From assembly GCF_009741445.1 (NCBI RefSeq), contig NZ_CP046507.1, positions 1,798,001-1,862,000 on the forward strand: a stretch of 64,000 bases of DNA. The letters are read 5' to 3'. This DNA comes from Mycobacterium avium subsp. avium. GTDB lineage: Bacteria > Actinomycetota > Actinomycetes > Mycobacteriales > Mycobacteriaceae. The notes beneath the pieces are model-generated. The model made no database searches. It saw only the letters and a list, made by a program, of their open reading frames with translations, and was not told where the DNA came from. The position numbers and the translations under genes were made by a program. The stretch's first letter is position 1. The number at the start of each line of letters is the position of its first letter. Of this stretch, positions 34,566 to 43,202 are shown one piece after another.

Positions 34566-35395
34566 CGGACAAGGTGGTCGCGATCACCGGCGGCGCACGC
34601 GGCATCGGGCTGGCGACGGCGAAAGCGGTTCTGGCCGAAGGCGCCAAGGTCGCCCTCGGTGACCTCGACACCGAACTCGCCGAGAAACAGGCCGTCGAAC
34701 TCGGCGGCGATCCGGCGGTGGTCGGGCTGCCGCTCGATGTCAGCGATCCCGCCTCGTTCGCCGCGTTTCTGGACGACGTCGAGGCCCGGCTGGGTCGGCT
34801 CGACGTGCTGGTCAACAATGCCGGCATCATGCCGACCGGCCCGTTCGTCGACGAATCGCCGACCATGAGCCGCCGCATGATCGACGTCAACGTCTACGGG
34901 GTGCTCAACGGGTCTCGGCTGGCGGCAGCGCGGTTCGTGCCCAGGGGAGCGGGACACATCGTCAACATCGCGTCGCTGGCCGGCGTCACCGGTGAGCCGG
35001 GAATGGCGACCTATTGCGGCACAAAGCATTTCGTGGTCGGCTTCACCGAATCGCTGCACCGCGAACTGCGCCCGCACCGCGTCGGGGTCAGCCTGGTGCT
35101 TCCGGGCATCATCAATACCGAATTATCCGCGGGCACAAAGGTTCCCGGCTGGGCCAGGCCACTGGCCACCGCCGAGCCCGAGGACGTCGCCGCCGGTATC
35201 GTCGCCGCCGTCAGCAAAGACAAGCCACGCAAGACCGTGCCGGCCACCCTCGGCGCCCTGCTCAAGTCCGTCTCGCTGCTGCCCGACACGCCGCGCTTTG
35301 CCGTCGCGCACGCCGTCCGGTTCGACCGGCTCGTCAGCGGCGCCGACCCCGACGCCCGCGCCGCCTACCACCGGCGGCTGGCCGAGGAATCATGA
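34556..35395 (+). CDS. Short-chain dehydrogenase/reductase (SDR)
   Basis: 279-residue SDR: VVAITGGARGIGLATA, LVNNAGIMPTGPF, IVNIASLAG and YCGTKHFVVGF with Tyr and Lys of the active site. The tail PRFAVAHAVRFDRLV is common to mycobacterial SDRs of lipid loci. GTG 34556 follows GGAGGG and overlaps the FadB stop by ten bases, so it is the last gene of the same operon. It could oxidise a hydroxy-acyl or cyclic alcohol intermediate. Confidence 0.88.
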   Translation: MDLTDKVVAITGGARGIGLATAKAVLAEGAKVALGDLDTELAEKQAVELGGDPAVVGLPLDVSDPASFAAFLDDVEARLGRLDVLVNNAGIMPTGPFVDESPTMSRRMIDVNVYGVLNGSRLAAARFVPRGAGHIVNIASLAGVTGEPGMATYCGTKHFVVGFTESLHRELRPHRVGVSLVLPGIINTELSAGTKVPGWARPLATAEPEDVAAGIVAAVSKDKPRKTVPATLGALLKSVSLLPDTPRFAVAHAVRFDRLVSGADPDARAAYHRRLAEES

Positions 35396-35576
35396 CAAGG
35401 GCTGAAGAAACGAATCTCGTGCAGCGGGTACCCGGCGAGCAGCGCTGAGGTTTACTCGGGTGCTCTGGCTTGTTGCCAGTGCTAGCGGCGTAAGTTCGTT
35501 CGGAGCGATGAAGACCGCCGGCGAGGAGGTCGGCCGCACCTTGACCCACTCCATCGGACGACGCGAGAGGAACCCC

Positions 35577-36185
35577 GTGAAAACGACCGCACACCGCCGT
35601 TCGGCAGTCGTCGGCCTGGCCGCCGTCGCGCTGATCACCGTGGGATGCAGCAATGGCAAGAGCGTCGACGCGTCGGCACCGCCCCACGCGGCAGCGAGCG
35701 CCACCTCCACGTCGGCGAACCCGGCGCAGCCCACCGAGGTGAAGCTCATCGGGGAGAGCAACGTCGAGGTGACGCTGACCGGCCCGATCGCTGCCAAGTA
35801 CGCGTCAGCCACCGACGATCAGAAGAAGGCTCTCGGCAAGCCACTGACGGGTGACCGCAACGCGGGGAAACGGGAGAGCGGCGTGGTGTTCCAGCAGTTC
35901 GAGGGCGGCGTGATCACCGCCAAGAACGACGCGCCCGGAACGCCCGCCTATATCACCCTGGGCAAGATCCGGGAGGCCTGGAATGTGCCACGCGGCGCGG
36001 ACGGCACGCCCGAGATCACCGGCACCAACGGTTCGGCAGGTCCGCTGGGATTGCCCGTCAGCGACCAGCGCTCCGTCGGCGATGTGCTCGTGTCGAACTT
36101 CGAGCACGGCACGATCCAATACAACCCGAAGACCGACCAGGTCGCGGTGACGGTCAACGGCAAGGTTGTGCCGTCCGGGCTGTAG
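35577..36185 (+). CDS. LGFP-repeat lipoprotein
   Basis: 202 residues: a signal peptide with lipobox ITVGC (Cys at about residue 24), a Ser/Ala/Pro-rich linker and a C-terminal part with LGFP-like modules such as GPLGLPVSDQRS and VLVSNFEHGTIQYNP. LGFP repeats are thought to hold proteins to the actinobacterial wall. Exported and lipid-anchored; biochemical role unknown. GTG 35577 follows GAGAGG. The 180 bp before it hold no gene. Confidence 0.82.
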   Translation: MKTTAHRRSAVVGLAAVALITVGCSNGKSVDASAPPHAAASATSTSANPAQPTEVKLIGESNVEVTLTGPIAAKYASATDDQKKALGKPLTGDRNAGKRESGVVFQQFEGGVITAKNDAPGTPAYITLGKIREAWNVPRGADGTPEITGTNGSAGPLGLPVSDQRSVGDVLVSNFEHGTIQYNPKTDQVAVTVNGKVVPSGL

Positions 36186-36211
36186 CCCGAATCAGGCGTT
36201 CACCGGACCGG

Positions 36212-36667
36212 CTAGCTCTTCCAGACCACCTTGTCCGTGCCTCCGGCGTCCCGGTAGACGACGCTGTCGGGGTTCGTGCCGTTGCGCACGTCGAAGTAAA
36301 GGCGTCCCGTGACGGGGGTGCCCAGGGGCAGTGGCCCCTCGGGAAGGCCGTCGGTCTGGTTGCCCTTCATCACCGCGAACGTGGAGCTGTTGACGGCCCG
36401 CGCGTTGAAGTCGGCAATGTTGGGAACCGCGTTACCACTGACACCCTTGGCCGTGACGTCGGAGTACCACACGCCGTCGTTGTGGCCGCTGGGTTGCAGG
36501 TTGCTCACGGTGTAGTCGATGGTGCCACCGTTGCTGGAAATCTCTGCCATCTGGCCGAATTGCAGGACTTGCGGATCGGCGAATGCCGGGGCCGCGGCGA
36601 GGAGTCCGGCCGCCGCCAGCGCGGCCGTCGCTGCCGTCGTTTTCGATGCAATGTGTGAGAACGCCAC
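36212..36667 (-). CDS. Secreted MPT63-family protein
   Basis: 151 residues with an Ala-rich signal peptide (about 1-31, ending AFA) and a beta-sandwich domain like the mycobacterial antigen MPT63/Rv1926c: FGQMAEI, YTVSNLQPSGHNDGVWYSDV, ADFNARAVNSSTF, GTPVTGRLYFDVRNG and the final DKVVWKS. The immunoglobulin-like MPT63 fold has no known enzyme activity. GTG 36667 follows GGAAGGGAG. It lies 128 bp after a TetR gene on the same strand. Confidence 0.82.
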   Translation of the reverse strand: MAFSHIASKTTAATAALAAAGLLAAAPAFADPQVLQFGQMAEISSNGGTIDYTVSNLQPSGHNDGVWYSDVTAKGVSGNAVPNIADFNARAVNSSTFAVMKGNQTDGLPEGPLPLGTPVTGRLYFDVRNGTNPDSVVYRDAGGTDKVVWKS

Positions 36668-36795
36668 GTCGGGCTCCCTTCCTGATGTGCCGCTATCCGG
36701 GGAGCGGCAGTTGAAGCGAGGTCTATCCAAAGCGTGGAATTTCAAACCCTGGCATTTGCTGGCGTGCGTTTCGATCGGGCTCGATCCCGCGTGGG

Positions 36796-37410
36796 CTACG
36801 GGTTGTCCGTCGTGCTTGTCGTAGTGCGCACGGTCGACTGGGGTGCCGAGAGTCCGTTCATGAAGATGTCGAGTAACCGGGTGGCTTGCTCGCTGTTGCC
36901 GCCGGTCGGGGCCACCGTGAAGATGCCGATGAGGCCGGCCGCGACGTCTTCGGAGCTGATGTGGTCGCCGATGTCACCCGCGGCGCGACCGGCCGCGAGG
37001 ATCTTGTCGATGGCGGCCAGCAACTCGATGCGGGTGTGACCAGAGCCGAGTTGCTCGTTATTGATCATCGCCCGCAGGGTGCCGAGCATGCCGTGCTTGG
37101 TGGCCAACCAGTCGGTGAACAGATCCATCCAGCGGCGCATGGCCTGCGCGGGTGGATGATTCGCCAGCAGCTGATCGGCGCCTTCGGTCAGGCGACGCAC
37201 CTGGTCCTGGTACACGGCTTCGACCAATGCCTCGCGAGTGGGGAAGTGGCGGAACAATGTGCCGACCCCGACACCGGCCTCGCGGGCGATCAACCGCAGC
37301 GAGGGCTCGTCGCCGCCGGCGGCCGCGGCGAACAACCTGGTCGCGACCTCGATGAGCGCCTCGCGATTGCGCGCCGCGTCGCTGCGAACGGGTTGAGCCA
37401 CGCGGGCCAC
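36796..37410 (-). CDS. TetR-family transcriptional regulator
   Basis: 204 residues. The DNA-binding part is DAARNREALIEVATRLFA, SLRLIAREAGVGVGTLFRHF, PTREALVEAVY, then an all-helical regulatory domain of the TetR_C_33-like kind (SBD-like) ending in Thr-rich residues. GTG 37410 is used; GTG 37401 is possible. It is divergent from a frameshifted NmrA/SDR gene, and two GGAAC-N2-GNTCC sites fill the gap, so it likely represses itself and that gene. Confidence 0.87.
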   Translation of the reverse strand: MARVAQPVRSDAARNREALIEVATRLFAAAAGGDEPSLRLIAREAGVGVGTLFRHFPTREALVEAVYQDQVRRLTEGADQLLANHPPAQAMRRWMDLFTDWLATKHGMLGTLRAMINNEQLGSGHTRIELLAAIDKILAAGRAAGDIGDHISSEDVAAGLIGIFTVAPTGGNSEQATRLLDIFMNGLSAPQSTVRTTTSTTDNP

Positions 37411-37416
37411 TCTAGC

Positions 37417-37465
37417 GGAACACGTTCCGGTTATGTACTCTCGTCAGCTAATCGGAACGCGCTCC
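37417..37465. promoter_or_regulatory. Pair of TetR operators GGAAC-N2-GTTCC
   Basis: GGAACACGTTCC (37417-37428) is an inverted repeat and GGAACGCGCTCC (37454-37465) is a close second copy, 37 bp apart centre to centre, between the divergent TetR and NmrA/SDR genes. Confidence 0.65.
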
Positions 37466-37488
37466 ACTTAGCTTCGAGGGGGAATCTC

Positions 37489-38414
37489 GTGCACGTGTTC
37501 GTCACTGGAGGCTCTCGGGCCTGACCGGGCCCGCCGTCGTATCGGAGCTACTGTCTGCGGGGCACCGGGTCACCGGGTTGGCCCGCTCGGCCACCTCGGC
37601 AGATCGCCTGGCTCGCCTGGGAGCAGAGCCGTTCGCGGGTTCGCTCGACGATCTCGACCGGCTGCGCGAGGGCGCGGCAGCCGCCGACGGCGTCATCCAT
37701 ATGGCTATCGGTGGGGACTCCGGCGATTTGTCCGGCATCACCAAACGCGACGTCGATGCGATCGAGGCCATGGGGGCCGTGTTGGCCGGGACCGGCAAAC
37801 CGTTCGTGTCAACGTCCGGGACCATGGTGATGACTCCGGGACGGGTGAGCGAGGAGACGGACGCGCCCGACCCCGACGCGTTCGCCGCGTACCGGATCCC
37901 CGGCGAGCGGGCATGTCTGGGGTACGCCGAGCGGGGAGTGCGTTCGAGCGTGATCCGGCTCGCCCCGACTGTGCACGGCCCGGGTGATTACGGGTTCGTG
38001 GCGATGTTGGTGGCGACCGCCCGCAAAACGGGTGTCTCGGCGTATATCGGGGACGGGACCAACCGGTGGCCCGCGGTCCACCGTCTCGATGCGGCAACCC
38101 TGTTTCGGCTTGCACTGGAGAAGGCGCCGGCCGGAACTGCGCTGCACGGAACGGCGGAAAGCGGTGTGCCGCTGCGGGACATCGCCGAAAAGATCGGTCG
38201 AAAGCTTGATCTGCCGGTCGTGTCGGTCGAATTAGACGACGCGCCAGCACATTTCGGGAGCGCGGCGCTGAGCTCGGTGTTCGCCGCTGACGTGCCGGCT
38301 TCCAGTGCGCGCACCCGCGCGCTGCTCGGCTGGAACCCGAGCCACCACACGCTGCTGGAAGACCTCGAGCACGGCGACTACTTCACCGTCGCGGAAGGTG
38401 CCGGACAGGGATGA
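37489..38414 (+). pseudogene. NmrA/atypical SDR with N-terminal frameshift
   Basis: The reading frame from GTG 37489 (after AGGGGGAA) begins VHVFVTGGS, the start of an atypical SDR Rossmann motif, but then runs to TGA at 37524. Two extra bases (a CT doubled at 37512-37515) shift it. In the other frame the protein continues SGLTGPAVV, then GHRVTGLARSATSAD and 260 more residues with GVIHMAIGG, FVSTSGTMVMTPG, RLAPTVHGPGDYGF and WPAVHRLDAATLF. The intact family has about 300 residues and uses NAD(P). Either the gene is broken in its coenzyme motif or the raw sequence has a small error here. Confidence 0.75.
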
Positions 38415-38508
38415 CCCAAGCACGCGTTTGCCTTTTCTCAGCCGCCGCGCCCGCGGCTGGCTTTAGTCTTGATCGGATACCGGCCGGCCAGAGAAAGGCC
38501 AAACAGCG

Positions 38509-38937
38509 GTGACCTTTACCAAGTTGACCGGCGTCGAGCTGGCGCAGGTGATCGCTGATCCGCAACAGGCCAGGAGCATTCTGTGGCGGCCGCCCACCGG
38601 CGACGGACCGAGCGGCTCGGTCGACAAGGCAATCGACGGCATCCAGTTCCTGCTGTCGGCCGCCGACGTGCCGATCACTCTCGCTCCCCAACAAATGCCC
38701 GGCGAGCTCATCCCGACCCAAAACGGTGAGATCTACTTCGGTTTATCGGCGGACCAAGTAGCTGTCATCGCAACACAATTGGCAGCGACGCGATTCGCGT
38801 GGGCCAGTCGACGGGCGATTCACCGACACGAGCACCTGCCGGTGCGGCTGATCGCGGCGTGGACTCGGCGGCGAGACGTCAAGCGCTGCGCATGGTCCAT
38901 TGCTCCTAGAGCATGGACGTTGTGCTGCGACCGTTAA
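38509..38937 (+). CDS. Truncated DUF1877 (YfbM-like) protein
   Basis: The first 95 residues resemble the N-terminal part of DUF1877 proteins: SILWRPPTGDGPSGSVDKAID, GIQFLLSAADVPITL, and IYFGLSADQVAVIATQLAAT. After that the frame becomes an Arg/Trp-rich stretch unlike any protein domain (AWASRRAIHRHEHLPV onward) until the stop at 38937, and the usual C-terminal acidic part is missing. It is probably a 3'-damaged gene. GTG 38509 is the likely start. Confidence 0.5.
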   Translation: MTFTKLTGVELAQVIADPQQARSILWRPPTGDGPSGSVDKAIDGIQFLLSAADVPITLAPQQMPGELIPTQNGEIYFGLSADQVAVIATQLAATRFAWASRRAIHRHEHLPVRLIAAWTRRRDVKRCAWSIAPRAWTLCCDR

Positions 38938-39023
38938 GGAGCGTTGCCGCAATCTTGATCTCGCACTCTTAGCGTGGAGATACGAGATAACGCCTATTGG
39001 CGACCGCAATCCTGGGGGTTCAT

Positions 39024-39263
39024 ATGACGACCGCATTAGCCGCGCACGAGGCAATCGAAAAGGATGCGGACGACGCGGACGATCTTCTTTTGGCGGTCGC
39101 GGCAATGAACGCGTTTGCGCCCCAAAGGCGCACCGTTCTTGCCGACAAACCCCGCTGGCGCCTCACGGAAGAAGAGATCGTGGGTGCGTCGATAACGGTG
39201 ATCTTGGTGTCCATCATGGTGGTGATCAGCGTCGCCGTGGGCACGATCTTGACACTGAGTTAA
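39024..39263 (+). CDS. Small single-pass membrane protein
   Basis: 79 residues: an acidic N-terminal part (AAHEAIEKDADDADDLLLAV), a basic middle (RRTVLADKPRWRLTEEE) and one C-terminal membrane helix ASITVILVSIMVVISVAVG. ATG 39024 follows GGGGG by five bases. It resembles small mycobacterial membrane proteins of unknown role. A good hairpin at 39373 ends the convergent pair. Confidence 0.62.
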   Translation: MTTALAAHEAIEKDADDADDLLLAVAAMNAFAPQRRTVLADKPRWRLTEEEIVGASITVILVSIMVVISVAVGTILTLS

Positions 39264-39372
39264 GGACCGGATCCGCTCGACCGCGCACGGTGAGGCGCTT
39301 TTCAGCGGTTGCGAGCGGTTTGTAGGTTTTGCCTAGTCCCAGCGTCAACGGTCCGAACGCACCTTCAGACGA

Positions 39373-39416
39373 GTTCGGCGCAAGGGGTGACCCGACAGTC
39401 GCCCCTCGCGCCGAAC
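39373..39416. terminator. Long hairpin between convergent genes
   Basis: GTTCGGCGC (39373-39381) pairs with GCGCCGAAC (39408-39416), and the stem continues inward with AGGGG/CCCCT and small mismatches to a short loop. It can terminate both the small membrane protein gene and the gene at 39434. Confidence 0.75.
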
Positions 39417-39433
39417 GTGAAGTGAATGAAGCG

Positions 39434-39769
39434 TTATCCAGGCAAGGTGATGGTTCGGCACGGACCGCCTGGTACGCACGCGATTCCTCCACCCGGCCCC
39501 GCTTTAGCCCAGGGGCCACCGGGGATTCCGGCCGAGACGTGGCCATCGGAGCGCGCCAACGCCCCTGGGCCGCCCGGAATTTCGGCACCGGCTCCCTGCG
39601 GGCCCGCCGACGGCGTGCAGGGAGTGCCGTCAGGGTTATAGCAACCGGGAGCCGGAGGGGCCGGCGGCGGGGGTTCCGGATCGGCGAAAGCGGAGGGTGC
39701 GACTGCGATTCCTGCGGCAGCGACACCGGCGAAGAGAACTGGTGTGAGCTTCGAAAGTTTCGCGTTCAT
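39434..39769 (-). CDS. Secreted Pro/Gly-rich protein
   Basis: 111 residues: a signal peptide (1 to about 29, APSAFA-DP), a Pro-rich linker (PEPPPPAPPAPG), one Cys pair (GCYNPDGTPCTP) and Gly/Pro-rich low-complexity sequence with IPGGPG and IPGGPWAKAGPGGG. ATG 39769 is used. Similar short exported Pro/Gly proteins occur in mycobacteria without known function. Confidence 0.65.
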   Translation of the reverse strand: MNAKLSKLTPVLFAGVAAAGIAVAPSAFADPEPPPPAPPAPGCYNPDGTPCTPSAGPQGAGAEIPGGPGALARSDGHVSAGIPGGPWAKAGPGGGIACVPGGPCRTITLPG

Positions 39770-40014
39770 GCCATCTCGTCTACCCGCACGGACGAAATGG
39801 TTAATCCAACTAACTATGTCTTGTGCGTCACAGGGGACCGAAGTCCTACGCTGGCCGCCGCACCTGGGACCGCAACCGGCTGGTGCGACGTTCGCCAAGC
39901 TCGCCGAGCGGCACCTCGGACCCTGACGCCGAACGTCGAGTTGTTGTGCCGAATCGGCCATTTCGACGCCAACAACTCCACGCTCGGCGGTCGGCCGAGG
40001 TAGTAGCGCGCACT
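39770..40014. other. Non-coding stretch upstream of the secreted Pro/Gly protein
   Basis: No gene can be supported; short frames on both strands lack ribosome sites and family features. It presumably contains the minus-strand promoter for the gene at 39434. Confidence 0.35.
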
Positions 40015-40170
40015 CCTGAGCTGCGGGCCTATCACCGCGCCGGCTTTTTCACCGACGGCCGGCGCGCGACGTGGGAGTACCCCCGACCGGATCACGCCAG
40101 AGGGCGAACAGATGGACTTCGTCGAGGTAATGGAGATCGAGGACGGCCTAATTGGGCGCCCCGTGGCCTG
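40015..40170 (+). pseudogene. Remnant of a SnoaL/NTF2-like protein gene
   Basis: One frame reads TPELRAYHRAGFFTDGRRATWEYPRPDHA and, after a one-base shift near 40100, the next frame reads EGEQMDFVEVMEIEDGLIGR. The second phrase is characteristic of SnoaL-like/NTF2-fold proteins. Neither end of the family is intact and sequence beyond GLIGR is unrelated. This is therefore a short, frameshifted relic. Confidence 0.45.
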
Positions 40171-40333
40171 TTTACGTTCACACACCATGGGGCTCGTTGA
40201 TCATCGCGCTCAACTACTCGCGATGGTCGCCATCTTCGGGGTCCCGTGCTTTTGCCTGGAGGGGGAGAGGTCGCCCCTTTTGGCGCACTAACTCGGCCGG
40301 CGATGAGGTGTTGAGGGCATCGAGGCCGGGCCG

Positions 40334-40927
40334 TCACGCCTTGAATTCGTCCTGCCGCGAGGCGACGGGCTTGGTGGGCCACAGCGCCATGCGATCGAGG
40401 AGCCGGTCGCGCAGGCCGAGCGTATGAAAGAGGACCGCGCAGACGTGGGCCGTGAAGGTCAGGAAAAGCAGGAAGGCGCCGACGTTGTGGGCTTGGCGCA
40501 GCGCCGCATAGACGTCGACGTTGTGCGGTGCGATGCCGGGCAGATGCACGGGTCCCACCAAGACGACCGGGAACCGCGCCGCCGACAGCATCGCCCACCC
40601 GATCAAGGGCTGGGCTAGCAGCAGGGCATAGAGCAGGTACTCCGACCATGTCGCGACGCGGCGTTCTACGGGGCCCATCGTGGCAAGGAAGGGCGGCAGC
40701 CGATGGGTGAACCGGTTCGCCAAGCGCACCACCGCAAACGCCAGGATCAAGGCGCCCAGCGGCCGGTGGATGGCCAGCAGCAGCGGATAGTAGGTCAACG
40801 ATGTGATCATGACCACCCCGATGAGCAGCTGCCCGATGACCATCGGCGCCATCAGCCAGTGCAGGATGCGCGACGGGAGGGCGAATCGCATTGGGGCCGT
40901 GGTTTTTTCGTTTGTCTCGCTGGTCAT
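40334..40927 (-). CDS. Cytochrome b561-type membrane protein
   Basis: 197 residues with four membrane helices and His pairs typical of bacterial cytochrome b561: SRILHWLMAPMVIGQLLIG (helix 1), LLAIHRPLGALILAFAVVR (helix 2), EYLLYALLLAQPLIGWAML and HNVGAFLLFLTFTAHVCAVLFH. It would carry two haems and move electrons through the membrane. ATG 40927 overlaps the stop of the catalase-like gene by four bases (ATGA), so it is translationally coupled and is probably the electron partner of the exported peroxidase. Confidence 0.87.
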   Translation of the reverse strand: MTSETNEKTTAPMRFALPSRILHWLMAPMVIGQLLIGVVMITSLTYYPLLLAIHRPLGALILAFAVVRLANRFTHRLPPFLATMGPVERRVATWSEYLLYALLLAQPLIGWAMLSAARFPVVLVGPVHLPGIAPHNVDVYAALRQAHNVGAFLLFLTFTAHVCAVLFHTLGLRDRLLDRMALWPTKPVASRQDEFKA

Positions 40928-42051
40928 GGCAGCACCCGCGTCACGTTGACCTCGCTGGGCGACTTGGGCTCCTCGGCGCGACGGGTGAAGGACCGCGCGT
41001 ACACGGCCGACCTCGCCGCGGGCAACGGATCGTCGGACGGCGTGATGCCGTCGGGCAGCACCAGCGGGTCGAAGTTGATGTCGCGCGCGTTGCCCTCTTC
41101 CTCGGTGTGCACCGCGGTGATGGTGACGGTGCCGGCGTCGACGGTGCGCCGGGATCGCGGCCACGGCTTGGTGGCATCGTGGGTGGGATCGCCGGGCTCA
41201 CCCACCGTCAGCATCAGCCGCCACTTCAGCGGCCGCTGGGCCAGCGTGCGGATCAGGTCGTCGAAAAGAAAGTCCTTGCCACGCGTCGGCCCCGATGCGC
41301 CGGCCACGCCGCCGTCCTGCGGAACTACCGACCACCGCACCGGAACGGTGGCGCCGGCGCTGTTGGTGAACAAGAAGGCGTTGAGCCCGTAGAACGTGGT
41401 GTCTGCAAACCCGGCACTCGGCGGCGACTGCTTGATGATTTTCATCGCCGCGGCCGTCTCGGGGTGACGATCGAGAAACGCGGCCATCTTCTGCGGGTCG
41501 GGCTTCCCGGTTGAGGACACGGGTTTGGACGCGAGCAGGCGCTCGTAAAACCCCTCCGGCGTGCTATCGGTGAAGACCGGCACGTTGACCATGGCGGTGC
41601 GCCATTGCTGGCCACCCGCGTCGAACAACAGCCCGAGGCCGCGGACAGTCTCGGGCTTGTCCGCCTGGTCCGGCAGGCCCCCGCCTAGCGAAAACCGGCC
41701 GACGACCGGGACGGTGCCCGCCCGGAAGACCGCCGCCCGGCAGATCGCCGCGCCCGCGCCGGTGCTCGTGAACGACCCGGTAGCGCTGAGGCCCTTGGCG
41801 TGATTTCGCCGGAACCCGTCGTGGCGGCCGTAGACGTGCTCGAAGCGATCGGCGAACCGCGGCGGCGTAAGCGGGGAGTCGGGGCGCAGCCACCCGCCCG
41901 CGTAGGCGAACCCGCCGACGTCCACCGCGGCGAATCCGGCAACCGCGCCCATGCCGAGCAATGCGTTCCGCCGAGTCAGCGTGAAGCGGCGGCGACGCTC
42001 GGTGTCGCCTGGTGTTTCGTCCTCTTGGCCATCCTGCTCAACGGGCTCCAT
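40924..42051 (-). CDS. Tat-exported catalase-related peroxidase
   Basis: About 375 residues: a twin-arginine-type signal (TLTRRNALLGMGAVAGFAAV) and a catalase-like domain of the SrpA type with FADRFEHVYGRHDGFRRNHAKG (distal His), SLGGGLPDQADKPETVRGLG, TDSTPEGFYERLLA and FYGLNAFLFTNSAG, then RTLAQRPLKWRLMLTVGEPGD. Such small catalase-related enzymes act as haem peroxidases outside the cytoplasm. ATG 42051 (GGAAGAGG upstream) is used; ATG 42072 is possible. It is coupled to the cytochrome b561 gene. Confidence 0.85.
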   Translation of the reverse strand: MEPVEQDGQEDETPGDTERRRRFTLTRRNALLGMGAVAGFAAVDVGGFAYAGGWLRPDSPLTPPRFADRFEHVYGRHDGFRRNHAKGLSATGSFTSTGAGAAICRAAVFRAGTVPVVGRFSLGGGLPDQADKPETVRGLGLLFDAGGQQWRTAMVNVPVFTDSTPEGFYERLLASKPVSSTGKPDPQKMAAFLDRHPETAAAMKIIKQSPPSAGFADTTFYGLNAFLFTNSAGATVPVRWSVVPQDGGVAGASGPTRGKDFLFDDLIRTLAQRPLKWRLMLTVGEPGDPTHDATKPWPRSRRTVDAGTVTITAVHTEEEGNARDINFDPLVLPDGITPSDDPLPAARSAVYARSFTRRAEEPKSPSEVNVTRVLP

Positions 42052-42544
42052 GCCCACCGTCCTCTTCCGCATTTTCGGGGCTAGCCGCGCAGCCCGGGAA
42101 CGAATCGGCGGAAGCAATTCACCCATGGGCTGGTGGCGTGCGCAACTGTTGTGGCGAGCCTCGCGCACGCCCGAACCACGGGGCGGGAGGCGAACTGGTT
42201 CAGTCGGATTCCACGCGGGCGGGCGCGACAGCGCCCTAACCGCGCAAGCGGATTGGGCGGCAAGCTCGGCGTGGCGTTGGGTGACTTTGTGGCTGTAGCC
42301 GAGCAGTTCGGCGACGGCAGGGGGGCGGGCTCTGATTCGCCATGCAATACGACGGGCTTGACTGGTAACCTTGCATATTCGATTCCACCGTATTCCGTGC
42401 GATCGTCCTGTCTATTGGATCGGCTGCCGCACCGTACCGGCTTTACGTTGCGGCCGTAGATCCGCAGGACTCAGCGGCTGCTTTGGTAGCGCCATTCGAC
42501 GGTTCCGGCAGGTGGCACCGAACGGGATTCCAATGGTTTTGGCA
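42052..42544. other. Intergenic stretch upstream of the catalase-related gene
   Basis: Nearly 500 bp with no gene that I can support. Its right half (42290-42480) is lower in GC and may hold the promoter of the minus-strand peroxidase operon, but I cannot name a sigma-factor motif. Confidence 0.35.
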
Positions 42545-43195
42545 TCAGCGAGTTCGCAGGCCGTCACTCACCGTGGCGATGTACGCGGCAAGAAGGCGGT
42601 CGATGGTTTCGGGGCTTTCCTGAAGGCCCCCGGGACGCCAGGCCAGTGCCAGTAGACCGTTGAAGGTTGCCCACAGTGCAGTGGTGACGTCGTCGGGATC
42701 GAGGTCTGCGCGAATGAGACCGGCGGCCATGCCTTCGCGGAGCACCGCAGTGAGGCGTGCGTTCTGGGCACGGGTGAGCTCGGCGATGCGTGCGACAGCC
42801 TCGGGTTCGTTCGGCGGCTCGACCAAAATCCGGAACTCGTGTGGCCTTTCGCGCGCAAAACGCGCATAGGCGTTGGCCGCCAACATCATTCGCTCTTCCA
42901 CGGTGCCGTCCGCCTCGTAGGCCGGATCCATGTAGACGCGACTCTGTTCGAGTGCCTGTTCGGCCACTGCGGTCAGTAGAGCGGAGCGCCCGCCGACGCG
43001 GTTGTAGATGGTCTGCACAACCACGTCGGCCTTTTCGGCGACGGCCTCAAGAGTGAGGGCCTCGACGCCCTGGGTCGCGATGATCTCCCGCGCAGCGTCG
43101 ATGACCGTACGGCGATTTTCGGCAGCGCGCTGCTGGGTGCGGGTCATCGGCGCAGGTGCAGGAGCGGCGGCGTTCACACCAGAACTGTAACCCAT
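42545..43195 (-). CDS. TetR-family transcriptional regulator
   Basis: 216 residues. The N-terminal helix-turn-helix is NRRTVIDAAREIIATQG, LTLEAVAEKADVVVQTIYN and RVGGRSALLTAV; the rest is helical with FARERPHEFRILVEPPNEPE in the WHG-like/TetR_C segment. ATG 43195 is used, with a possible internal ATG at 43147. The divergent alpha/beta hydrolase gene starts 55 bp away, and TTGGA-N6-TCCAA in the gap is a candidate operator. Confidence 0.86.
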   Translation of the reverse strand: MGYSSGVNAAAPAPAPMTRTQQRAAENRRTVIDAAREIIATQGVEALTLEAVAEKADVVVQTIYNRVGGRSALLTAVAEQALEQSRVYMDPAYEADGTVEERMMLAANAYARFARERPHEFRILVEPPNEPEAVARIAELTRAQNARLTAVLREGMAAGLIRADLDPDDVTTALWATFNGLLALAWRPGGLQESPETIDRLLAAYIATVSDGLRTR

Positions 43196-43202
43196 GCAAT
43201 AG

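Noticed and set aside
25649..35395. KstR/KstR2 cholesterol regulon
   Set aside because: The palindromes here do not match the KstR or KstR2 motifs I know, and the marker steroid-ring genes are missing.
42133..42459. 108-codon plus-strand frame in the gap before TetR
   Set aside because: No ribosome site, no hydrophobic or domain pattern, composition like random GC-rich sequence.
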